Assembly (NCBI RefSeq): GCF_025263485.1
Contig: NZ_CP079863.1
Span: forward strand, 5,146,001-5,210,000
Direction: 5' to 3'
DNA: 64,000 bases
From: Mycobacterium sp. SMC-2
GTDB lineage: Bacteria; Actinomycetota; Actinomycetes; Mycobacteriales; Mycobacteriaceae
Position numbers and translations under genes: made by a program. Positions 1 to 7,192 of the stretch are shown piece after piece (position 1 is the stretch's first letter; each line of letters begins with the position of its first letter). The notes beneath the pieces are model-generated. The model ran no database searches, was not told the origin of the DNA, and saw only the letters and a list, made by a program, of their open reading frames with translations.

Positions 1-368
1 GTGTCGGCGTTGAAGGCCTGCGTGATGATCTCCCGCCACGCGGTGTGCTCGGGGGGATCGAATTCCAGCGGCGGGAACCCGGGCCTGTCGACGACCGGCA
101 ACACGACCGTGGGCGTGTAGGAGAAGGTCTCCCAGTCGCTGTGCAACTTCTTGACGTCGGCGTAGTCGAGGGCCAGGTAGAAGCCGCCCATTTCGTCACT
201 GTGGGCCACCGGGCAACCGGCCTCCCGGGCACGTTCGAACAATGCCAGTGCCCGATCGGGTGTGGAGGTATAGCTGCTGTAGCCCGACAATTCGGCCTGG
301 AGATCCGTGTCGATCACTTCGGACACCGACAGCTCGGCCTGGACTTCCGGGTCGATCGTTTCGGACAT
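1..368 (-). CDS. cytochrome P450, N-terminal part (runs off window)
   Basis: Reading leftwards from an ATG at 368-366 gives MSETIDPEVQAELSVSEVID..., which stays open to the window edge (122 codons). It contains PDRALALFERAREAGCPV, GGFYLALDYADVKKL and then FDPPEHTAWREIITQAFNAD. The last is the typical bacterial P450 'DPPEHxxxRxxxxxxF' segment before the I-helix half. The heme-Cys region lies outside the window, so substrate class cannot be told. It is divergent from the reductase gene at 778 and has its own promoter (TTGATT, 18-nt spacer, TAGTAT at 548-543) inside operator copy A, so it is probably in the cluster's TetR regulon. P450 family assignment is strong; substrate unknown. Confidence 0.88.
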   Translation of the reverse strand, partial: MSETIDPEVQAELSVSEVIDTDLQAELSGYSSYTSTPDRALALFERAREAGCPVAHSDEMGGFYLALDYADVKKLHSDWETFSYTPTVVLPVVDRPGFPPLEFDPPEHTAWREIITQAFNAD

Positions 369-542
369 AGGTTATTTCTCTTCCTGGTTGGAATACCGGC
401 TCGTCGGATCAAGAACGGTTTCAGTCGCAGCGCGGGAAGCTTCGCTTGCCACGCCGAACCACACCGGCGGGAGAGGGCGTCCGGCGCAATTGTGGTGCGG
501 CCACCGCGGAGCTCCTTCCCGACCTACGGTGCGTTGGGTCAC

Positions 543-585
543 ATACTAGACATAATATTGACCGAGAATCAATGACTCAAAGTCG
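543..585 (-). promoter_or_regulatory. operator A with embedded promoter for the P450
   Basis: Positions 558-585 read TGAC-N5-ATCA-A-TGAC-N5-GTCG, two adjacent imperfect inverted repeats. On the minus strand the right-hand unit carries a -35 (TTGATT, 572-567), followed after 18 nt by TAGTAT (548-543), a TANNNT -10. The same 28-bp arrangement recurs at 4714-4741, 5578-5605 and 13587-13614. Repression by the cluster TetR protein is inferred. Confidence 0.65.
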
Positions 586-642
586 AGGCCGCCTCGGGTT
601 ACCACTGAGCGCCTTGCGCCAACCCACTGCGCCAGGCTTTGC

Positions 643-671
643 TTGACATCAAGTCAACGAACCGGTACATA
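643..671 (+). promoter_or_regulatory. half-operator E and promoter for the reductase gene
   Basis: TTGACATCAAGTCAA (643-657) is a single TGAC-N5-GTCA unit like the halves of the 28-bp operator. It overlaps a TTGACA -35 (643-648), with TACATA 17 nt downstream (666-671). It faces the gene at 778, leaving a leader of about 100 nt. The rest of 369-777 shows no other supported feature apart from operator A. Confidence 0.5.
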
Positions 672-777
672 GGAGCCTGAGCTTGGCGGCGGCGTAGCCA
701 GTGGGCTATCGCGCCGATAGACGAACCGTTGATCGATCCATCGCATCGGTGACGGCCGTGATATTGCGGAGATCAAC

Positions 778-1752
778 ATGCCACAACTCCTTCACGGCGA
801 GGACGGGGCCGCCGTCGAAACGCTTGAGGTGACGGTGCGTGACGCCGCGCTGATAGCGGAGGGCTGCCTCGGCCTGGTGTTGCAGAAGTCCGATGGGACC
901 GAGCTTCCGGTGTGGGCACCCGGTGCCCACATCGATCTGCTACTCGGCGACGGCCTTGTCCGGCAGTACTCGTTGTGCGGGGACCCGTCGGACAAATTGT
1001 CGTGGCGCCTGGGGATCCTGCGGGAGCCCAATAGCCGGGGCGGCAGCAGTTACCTACACGACCAGGTACACGTCGGATCCACCCTGCGGGTCGCGGGGCC
1101 GCGCAATCATTTTCACCTGGATCCGGCTGAACACTATCTTTTCGTCGCGGGGGGCATCGGCATCACGCCCATTTTGACCATGGTTCATGCCGCCGAAGCG
1201 GCTGGGGCGCAATGGCGATTGCTCTACGGCGGCCGGTCCCGGACCGCCATGGCGTTTGTTGACGAGCTCGAGAAGTTCGGGGATCGGGTCGTGATCCGCC
1301 CGCAGGACGAGTTCGGCCTGCTCGATCTAGCGGCCTTTGTCCGCGACGCCGACAAAGACACCGCCGTTTATTGCTGCGGGCCCGAGCCGTTGATCACCGC
1401 GATGGAAAACGTCTGCGCAACCGAATCACTCGCCCTGCACGTCGAACGCTTCGCGCCGAAGCCGGTCACCGACGCCGGCCCCAACGAGGAGTTCGAGCTC
1501 GTGTGCGCACAATCGGGCATAACGCTGACGGTGCCGGCGGATTCGACGATCCTCGCCGAGGTTCGCAAGGCGGGCATCGAGGTCCTGAGCTCGTGCTCGG
1601 AGGGCACCTGCGGGACCTGCGAGACGGACGTACTCGAAGGGGTACCGGATCATCGCGATTCATTTTTGACCCCCGAAGAACGCAAGGCCGGCGAGTCGAT
1701 GATGATCTGCGTTTCGCGCTGCCTTGGCAAGCGCCTCGTTCTCGATCTGTGA
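778..1752 (+). CDS. phthalate-dioxygenase-type reductase (FMN/NAD/2Fe-2S)
   Basis: A 324-aa electron-transfer protein that would pass electrons from NAD(P)H through flavin and a plant-type 2Fe-2S centre to an oxygenase. Domains in order: flavin-binding barrel (about 10-108; RQYS at 62-65), NAD-binding lobe (about 115-220; GGIGITPIL near 125 and CCGPEPLI), and ferredoxin domain (about 235-324) with C273, C278, C281 and C311 in the C-x4-C-x2-C-x29-C pattern. Length and domain order match VanB/PDR-type class IA reductases. GCGGAG lies just upstream of the ATG. It is divergent from the P450 gene and is a natural candidate partner for that P450 or for another oxygenase of the cluster; the pairing is inference. 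Confidence 0.88.
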   Translation: MPQLLHGEDGAAVETLEVTVRDAALIAEGCLGLVLQKSDGTELPVWAPGAHIDLLLGDGLVRQYSLCGDPSDKLSWRLGILREPNSRGGSSYLHDQVHVGSTLRVAGPRNHFHLDPAEHYLFVAGGIGITPILTMVHAAEAAGAQWRLLYGGRSRTAMAFVDELEKFGDRVVIRPQDEFGLLDLAAFVRDADKDTAVYCCGPEPLITAMENVCATESLALHVERFAPKPVTDAGPNEEFELVCAQSGITLTVPADSTILAEVRKAGIEVLSSCSEGTCGTCETDVLEGVPDHRDSFLTPEERKAGESMMICVSRCLGKRLVLDL

Positions 1753-1814
1753 ACTGATCCGCGCCCTAACGTCGACGGCCGGTTTTTGTCGTACCCGGTT
1801 GCGATGATGTGGTT

Positions 1815-3062
1815 ATGTCTTCGATCGCATCTCCTCCGGTGGTGGTGAGCCCTAAAGAGCGCCTGGCGGTGCTCTTTGCGGAGTTGGCGGAGTTGGCCGG
1901 TCAGCGCAACGCCATTGATGGGCGCCTCGTAGAGATCGTGGCCGAGATCGATCGCGACGGGCTGTGCGGGATGACGGGGGCACGTTCGGTGGCGGCGCTG
2001 GTGGCCTGGAAGCTGGGCTCGTCCTCGGCCAACGCCCACACCATCGCCACCGTGGCGCACCGGCTGGAGGAGTTTCCGCGCTGCGCGGCGGACATGCGGG
2101 CAGGTCGGCTGTCGCTGGATCAAATCGGGGTCATCGCCGCCCGCGCCGGGCAGGGATCTGATGAGCATTATGCGCAGTTGGCCGGGGTCGCCACGGTCAG
2201 CCAGCTGCGCACCGCGGTCAAGCTCGAACCGCGACCGGCTCCCGATCCTCGGCCGGCACCGCAGCCCTCGATCACCAAGACCCCCGGTGAGGAGTTCAGC
2301 CGTTGGCGGATCACCCTCTCAAAGCTGGATGCGGCGAAGTTCGAGGCCGCTCTGGCGGCTCATCGTGAGGCGCTGATCGCCCAGTGGAAACACGAGCGCG
2401 CCCCCGGCCAGCCCCCAGCTGAGGCCGCGGCGCCGATGCCCGGCGACCTCGAGGCGTTTATGCGCCTGATCGAGACCGGCTGGGATGTCGAGGCGGTACG
2501 GCGCCCCCACGGGCAGCACACCACAGTGGTGGCCCACCTCGACGTGGCCGCACACGCGGCTGCGCTGCACCTGGGTCCGCTGCTGTCCGACGCCGAACGC
2601 CGCTATGTGACTTGTGATGCCAGCTGTGAAGTCTGGTTCGAACGCGACGGCCAGGTCATCGGCGCCGGGCGGGCGAGCCGGGTGATCAACCGGCGGCTGC
2701 GCCGCGCTCTCGAGCACCGCCAGCCCAGCTGCGCGGTCCCCGGCTGTGAGGCCACCCGCGGCCTGCACGCCCACCACATCGTCCACTGGGAAGACGGCGG
2801 TGCCACCGAGCTGGCCAACCTGGTGCTGGTCTGCCCCTATCACCACCGGCTACACCACCAAGGCCTCATCACCATCACCGGGCCCCCAGACAATCTCACC
2901 GTCACCGACGAGGACGGACAACCACTGCACCCCGGACCGCTCGCACGCCCACCCAAACTGCCCCCGCCGGCCGTGCCGCCGTGGCCCGGGCCCCTCGGCG
3001 AACGCGCCGACTGGTGGTGGTACACACCCTTCCAACCCCAACCACCACCTAGCAACAACTAG
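1815..3062 (+). CDS. 13E12-family protein, DUF222 plus HNH endonuclease domain
   Basis: A 415-aa protein (ATG at 1815; a GTG two codons earlier is possible). The N-terminal two thirds is the DUF222-type helical domain seen in mycobacterial 13E12 repeat proteins (LAELAGQRNAIDGRLVEI near the start). The C-terminus has an HNH nuclease signature: Cys in CAVPGCEATRG, then HAHHIVHW, an Asn in ELANLVLVC, and HHRLHH. A Pro-rich tail follows. 13E12 proteins are multicopy in mycobacteria and REP13E12 copies serve as prophage integration sites in M. tuberculosis; their function is unknown. It shows no relation to the catabolic genes on either side and has no cluster operator, so it is probably a passenger. 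Confidence 0.88.
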   Translation: MSSIASPPVVVSPKERLAVLFAELAELAGQRNAIDGRLVEIVAEIDRDGLCGMTGARSVAALVAWKLGSSSANAHTIATVAHRLEEFPRCAADMRAGRLSLDQIGVIAARAGQGSDEHYAQLAGVATVSQLRTAVKLEPRPAPDPRPAPQPSITKTPGEEFSRWRITLSKLDAAKFEAALAAHREALIAQWKHERAPGQPPAEAAAPMPGDLEAFMRLIETGWDVEAVRRPHGQHTTVVAHLDVAAHAAALHLGPLLSDAERRYVTCDASCEVWFERDGQVIGAGRASRVINRRLRRALEHRQPSCAVPGCEATRGLHAHHIVHWEDGGATELANLVLVCPYHHRLHHQGLITITGPPDNLTVTDEDGQPLHPGPLARPPKLPPPAVPPWPGPLGERADWWWYTPFQPQPPPSNN

Positions 3063-3189
3063 AACAGGTTGGGACACAGAGAGTTCCGTTCGCGTCATCC
3101 GCTGCTAACGGATCGCGATAATCAACGCCGACAACCGGGCCGCAGCGGCGCTGACATGCATGCCGATTTGAGCCCAGTCGGCCTTCGGG

Positions 3190-4410
3190 TCACAGCATGT
3201 CCGGTTCCACGACTCCGGGTTCGATGCCCAACAAGTGGCGGCCAGCCTGCTCGTAGCTGATCTGTGCGTTGAAGATCACGTGCCGCGACCCGATAGCGAA
3301 GTCGCGCCAATAGCGTTGTGCGGCCGCAGTTGTTGCGAATCCGGAGGATCCCCCTAGATCCAGCAGCCGCTCGATGGCGTCATGCAGCAGTCGGATCACT
3401 AGAGCACCCTCGCCGCGGGCTTCGGTGCGTTCCTCAACCGACTGCACCCGGCCCTCGGATGCCGCGGCGTCGATGCGGGCGCACGAGTCCTCCACCATGC
3501 GCCGCGCCGCTTGAATCTGGGTAACGGCTTCACCGATGGAGGCGTGATACGCCGCCGAATCGCTCTTGTGCGCGTAGCTGCTATAGATGATGGGCCCCGC
3601 GCTCTTGGCGGCGATCACCTCGAGCAACCCCTCCGCGCATCCGACCAGAACGCCCAATGCCTTTGCTCGCAGGATCGGGTAGTTGACCCAGTAGTCGCTG
3701 GCAACGCGAACGGCTTCGTCGACGGTGGCCGGCGGTGAGACCGCGATGTCGGAAAAGGCGGCAATCATGCCTGCCGGCACGGTTACGTCGTTGGCTACCA
3801 CGGTGTCCGACCCGGTGCCCTTCATTCCGGAGACCTGCCACGTGTAGTCCAGCGCGACGTCGGACATGGGCATCACCGCGAGCACGGGCAGCTGCTCGGG
3901 CGAGACCGCAGGCACCATCGTCCAGGCGGCGTGGTGCGACCCCGTCGCATAGCTCCACCGTCCGGTGAGTCGATAGCCGTTCCCGTCGGCCACCAGGTGG
4001 CCAATTCCGTTCTGCGGTGAACAAATAAGAGGAACGCCGTCGGCGAAGACGTGCTCCTGGATAGCCGCCGGCAACTTCGAGGCGAACCACAGGCAGGAGT
4101 TGTAGATGGTGTAAACCCAGGCGGTCGACGGACATCCCTTGGCCAGTTCCGCTGCGACCCTGGCCATCGAGCGGCTCGACTGCGCCAGCCCGCCCACCCG
4201 CCGGGGCCCGGCCATCGAGAAGACGCCGATTTCAGTGAGCTTGTCGACGACCTCGCGGCTCAACTCGCTGTTCTGTTCGTGCTCTGCCGCTTTGCTTTCC
4301 AATAGCGGGCGCACGGATTTGGCCCTGGCGATGAGTTCGTCGGCCAGCTCGTCCTGGAACGAAAAGAACTCGGCCTGTTGCCCGGGGCGAGTGTCTTGGT
4401 CGATAGACAT
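3190..4410 (-). CDS. acyl-CoA-dehydrogenase-fold flavin monooxygenase (HsaA/HpaB-like)
   Basis: A 406-aa protein starting at MSIDQDTRPGQQ (ATG 4410-4408), preceded by AGAAAGG about nine bases upstream. The open frame continues to 4728, but that extension is not protein-like. The fold is acyl-CoA dehydrogenase: the N-terminal helical part has GVFSMAGPRRVGG, the middle barrel has GYRLTGRWSYATGSHHAAW and SGMKGTGSDTVVANDV, and the C-terminal helical part has a long arginine-rich segment. The SYATGSHHA and GTGSDTV segments match reduced-flavin monooxygenases such as HsaA, DszC and HpaB-C2 rather than true dehydrogenases. No flavin reductase is visible nearby apart from the 778 gene. A ring-hydroxylating role fits the cluster. 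It is transcribed from the promoter inside operator B. Confidence 0.8.
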   Translation of the reverse strand: MSIDQDTRPGQQAEFFSFQDELADELIARAKSVRPLLESKAAEHEQNSELSREVVDKLTEIGVFSMAGPRRVGGLAQSSRSMARVAAELAKGCPSTAWVYTIYNSCLWFASKLPAAIQEHVFADGVPLICSPQNGIGHLVADGNGYRLTGRWSYATGSHHAAWTMVPAVSPEQLPVLAVMPMSDVALDYTWQVSGMKGTGSDTVVANDVTVPAGMIAAFSDIAVSPPATVDEAVRVASDYWVNYPILRAKALGVLVGCAEGLLEVIAAKSAGPIIYSSYAHKSDSAAYHASIGEAVTQIQAARRMVEDSCARIDAAASEGRVQSVEERTEARGEGALVIRLLHDAIERLLDLGGSSGFATTAAAQRYWRDFAIGSRHVIFNAQISYEQAGRHLLGIEPGVVEPDML

Positions 4411-4700
4411 GGACAAATACCTTTCTAGGTAAGGGAGGACCGTCGGATCAGGCCAACGGGCGGTCGCCTGCGGAACGGCATGAAGGCACGTGGAGTCGCT
4501 CTTGACTGCGAAGGCGCCGCTCCGCGAAGGGCTTTCGCGCCCGCACCTTCCTCGGTGGTCACAATTGGCATCGATTCCTGTAGCGAGCGGCTCGGCATTC
4601 CCATTGCGCCTCCCAAGTCTGTGCTTGTCGGCGAGCCGGTGTGAGGCCAGCTCTGGACGCACCACCTGACCACAGATAGTGGCCAGGTGGTGCCCGTCAA

Positions 4701-4741
4701 AGAGTAGCTGTCTTTGACTGATTGTCAATGACTTGAAGTCG
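4701..4741 (-). promoter_or_regulatory. operator B with embedded promoter for the flavin monooxygenase
   Basis: Positions 4714-4741 contain TGAC-N5-GTCA-A-TGAC-N5-GTCG. On the minus strand a TTGACA -35 (4728-4723) is followed after 16 nt by TACTCT (4706-4701), facing the 4410 gene. Eighteen consecutive bases are identical to operator C (positions 5578-5595). The remainder of the 4411-4829 gap shows no gene. Confidence 0.7.
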
Positions 4742-4829
4742 ACGAATTTGTGCGCGCCATCCCCCCGCCGCGCGCCGATCCGACGCGCAACAGTTCAGTC
4801 GAGCCGGATTTCGTGGACAAAGCCCTCGA

Positions 4830-5498
4830 TCACCGGGCCTGTTCAGTCCCTTCGCGCAGCTGACGGATCGCTTTGTCGACCGGCTTTTTCAGCGAGGGAT
4901 CAAGTTGGGCGGCACCGCGCAGAGCCGCAATCGTCTGCTCGAACAGCACATCGGTCAGCGCGGTGACATCGAAGGGCTGGTCATTTTGGTGCCAGAAGGC
5001 GGCGACAGCGTCAACGGCGGCTGTCGCCGCGCGAAGCATCATCCTCAAGGCCGGCTTTTGCGGATCCAGGCCGAGGGCGGTGCACCCGCGATCGATCTCT
5101 CGCCAACGCTGCTCCTCGAAGAAGGCCCATGCCTCCGGGTCGGCGCCCCGGCCGCCGAGGACCAATCGGGTGGCGAGGCCGCGATGCCTGGCCAGATAGG
5201 CGAACTGGTTGTAGTAGCGCTGCCGCATCTGTGCGCCCGGGGGCTGCTCGGGGTCAACCTGGTGCGCTGCGTCGAACTCTCGGGCCGCATCCTCCATCGC
5301 CGCGAGGTACAGGCCGCGCTTGTTCTTGAAGTAGTGGAAGAGCAGCCCATGAGCGACGCCGGCGGCGGTGGCGATGTCGCTGACCGCGACGTCGTCGTAG
5401 TGCTGGGCGGAGAACGCCTCGACGGCGACATCGAGAATCCGGCGGCGGGTCTCTTCAGCCTGAATCTTTCGAGGCGCTAAGTCCGACTTGGTGCTCAC
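4830..5498 (-). CDS. TetR-family transcriptional regulator of the catabolic cluster
   Basis: A 222-aa protein with a TetR N-terminal domain: RRRILDVAVEAFSAQHYDDV, then the helix-turn-helix SDIATAAGVAHGLLFHYFKN (residues about 40-60). The C-terminal ligand domain is variable, as in the family. It lies between the flavin monooxygenase gene (same strand) and the divergent dioxygenase operon. Five copies or half copies of one inverted-repeat operator occur in the cluster's intergenic regions, two of them flanking this gene, so it is very likely their ligand-responsive repressor. The operator differs from the recognised KstR (AACnnGTT core) and KstR2 motifs as I recall them. No convincing promoter of its own could be picked out. 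Confidence 0.9.
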   Translation of the reverse strand: MSTKSDLAPRKIQAEETRRRILDVAVEAFSAQHYDDVAVSDIATAAGVAHGLLFHYFKNKRGLYLAAMEDAAREFDAAHQVDPEQPPGAQMRQRYYNQFAYLARHRGLATRLVLGGRGADPEAWAFFEEQRWREIDRGCTALGLDPQKPALRMMLRAATAAVDAVAAFWHQNDQPFDVTALTDVLFEQTIAALRGAAQLDPSLKKPVDKAIRQLREGTEQAR

Positions 5499-5577
5499 AC
5501 GCGGCCCCTTTTTGGTTGCCCTGCATCACCCGACATCGATATACCACCACAGATTATTGCCTATCGAGGCATTTATC

Positions 5578-5619
5578 CGACTTCAAGTCATTGACTGGAA
5601 ATCAATATGGCCCTAGTGT
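5578..5619 (+). promoter_or_regulatory. operator C with embedded promoter for the dioxygenase operon
   Basis: Positions 5578-5605 contain CGAC-N5-GTCA-T-TGAC-N5-ATCA. A -35 TTGACT (5591-5596), a 17-nt spacer and a -10 TAGTGT (5614-5619) face the 5749 operon. This is the same geometry as operators A, B and D. It lies about 80 bp upstream of the divergent TetR gene, so it may also autoregulate that gene. Confidence 0.72.
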
Positions 5620-5748
5620 GAGCCTGCGCACGTCGAGTCGTCGGCGGCAGGCCTCGGCCATACCCCCGGTCTGCTGCCCGTCGGCTCGCCGCGTCGCAGG
5701 ATCCGGCGATGTACGCCGAGGACCGGCCACCACCATTCGGAGAAGACG

Positions 5749-6321
5749 ATGACCGCACGCCCCCGTCTGGCCCATTTTGTGCTGCAGACCAGTCAACTGC
5801 CGACGATGCGCGATTGGTATCTGAAAGTCCTTGGTGCACACGCTGTCTACGAAAACGCCGCAATGTGCTTTCTGACCTTCGACGATGAGCATCACCGGCT
5901 CGCCCTGCTGGGGTTGCCGCCCGGCGTGCTCGGCGAGCGGACGCCGCTGACCACCGGCATGGCGCATTCGGCGTTCACCTTTCCCTCGCTCGGCGATCTG
6001 CTCGACAAGTACCAAGAGCTCAGGGAGGTCGGCATCGAGCCGCGGGTGCCGGTCCAGCACGGCGTCACCACGTCGATCTACTACCGCGATCCCGACGGGA
6101 ACATGGTCGAGCTGCAGATCGACAACTTCGCCACCCCGGGCGAGGCCACCGACTACATGAACGGCCCCGAGTATGCCGCCGACCCCATCGGCCCCAGTTT
6201 CGACGCCGACGAACTCGTCAAGGCCTACAGAGCGGGGACCCCGGTTGCCGAACTCACCACGCGCACATGGGCAAAGACGACCACCCAGGTCAACCCATTC
6301 GAGCTGCTGACCACCGCCTGA
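5749..6321 (+). CDS. VOC-superfamily dioxygenase (type I extradiol-like)
   Basis: A 190-aa single-module vicinal-oxygen-chelate protein. The likely 2-His-1-carboxylate metal ligands are His9 in LAHFVLQT, the His of GMAHSAFTF and the Glu of GNMVELQIDN; the latter sits in the classic 'DPDGNxVEL' motif of extradiol dioxygenases and glyoxalases. GGAGAAG precedes the ATG. It is first gene of a five-gene operon (5749-11548) driven from operator C. With an upstream hydroxylase and a downstream FAH-type hydrolase, ring cleavage of a catechol-like compound is the reasonable role. A simple lyase or isomerase of the same fold cannot be excluded. Confidence 0.8.
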   Translation: MTARPRLAHFVLQTSQLPTMRDWYLKVLGAHAVYENAAMCFLTFDDEHHRLALLGLPPGVLGERTPLTTGMAHSAFTFPSLGDLLDKYQELREVGIEPRVPVQHGVTTSIYYRDPDGNMVELQIDNFATPGEATDYMNGPEYAADPIGPSFDADELVKAYRAGTPVAELTTRTWAKTTTQVNPFELLTTA

Positions 6322-6337
6322 ACGAGGAGCTGACGCC

Positions 6338-7192
6338 ATGCGGTTGATCAATCTCGGCGGCCGCCTTGCCCTCGAACGTGGCGGGCGGGCGGTCGACGTC
6401 GAGCGCGCCAGCGCCGGCGAGTTCTCCGGGAGTTTTCAGGAGGCCTTCGAGCGTTGGGACGACTTCCGGAGCTGGGCCGACGACCTCGGCGACATCGCTG
6501 GAGAAGAATTCGAGGCCGCCGACCTCGGCGCGCCGGTGGGAACCCCCCGGCAGATTTTCGCAATCGGGTTGAACTACCGCGGCCACGCCGCCGAGACCGG
6601 AATCGATATCCCGGACACCCCGATGGTGTTCACCAAGTTCGCGTCGTCGATCACCGGACCGTATGGCGAGATCGTCATGCCGCCTGGGTCGGTCGACTGG
6701 GAAGCGGAACTGGTCGCCGTTGTCGGCCGACGAGCCGAGAATGTCCCGACGGGGCGGGGATGGGAATATGTGGCGGGCTTGACGGTCGGCCAAGACTTGT
6801 CCGAACGCGACCTGCAGGTCAAACCGCCGGCCCCCCAACAGTTCAGCCTCGCCAAATCGTATCCGGGGTTTGCCCCGCTGGGCCCGGCCCTGGTGACTCC
6901 GGACGAACTCGCCAACCCGGACGACCTCGAGATCGGGTGCTCGATCGGTGCAGAACAGGTTCAGCACGCCCGCACCGAAGACCTGATTTTCCCCGTCCCG
7001 GAATTGATTTCGTACCTCTCGGGCATCCTGACATTGTTTCCCGGAGACCTCATCTTCACCGGCACGCCCGCCGGGGTCGGGTTCGCGCTGTCGCCCCCCC
7101 GATACCTGCAGCCGAACGACGAGTTGAGCACGTTCGTCGAAGGCATCGGAATCATGCGCCATCGGATGGTCGCCCGGCGGGAACACCGGTGA
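6338..7192 (+). CDS. fumarylacetoacetate hydrolase (FAH) family protein
   Basis: A 284-aa member of the FAH superfamily, which hydrolyses or decarboxylates beta-diketo or enol acids in aromatic degradation. It has a variable N-terminal part of about 70 residues. The catalytic core then shows FAIGLNYRGHAAETG, a metal-binding Glu pair in VDWEAELVAVVG, GLTVGQDLSERD and GDLIFTGTPAGVGF. GAGGAG lies ahead of the ATG, 16 bases after the dioxygenase stop. The next gene, an acetoacetyl-CoA synthetase, starts within this gene's stop codon, which hints that the hydrolase releases acetoacetate or a similar beta-keto acid. The exact substrate is unknown. Confidence 0.9.
   Translation: MRLINLGGRLALERGGRAVDVERASAGEFSGSFQEAFERWDDFRSWADDLGDIAGEEFEAADLGAPVGTPRQIFAIGLNYRGHAAETGIDIPDTPMVFTKFASSITGPYGEIVMPPGSVDWEAELVAVVGRRAENVPTGRGWEYVAGLTVGQDLSERDLQVKPPAPQQFSLAKSYPGFAPLGPALVTPDELANPDDLEIGCSIGAEQVQHARTEDLIFPVPELISYLSGILTLFPGDLIFTGTPAGVGFALSPPRYLQPNDELSTFVEGIGIMRHRMVARREHR

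Noticed and set aside
6454..7188. Long upstream extension of the acetoacetyl-CoA synthetase frame
   Set aside because: It overlaps the well-supported FAH gene in another frame and reads as Arg/Gly/Pro-rich shadow sequence; homology begins at ILWEP after 7189.
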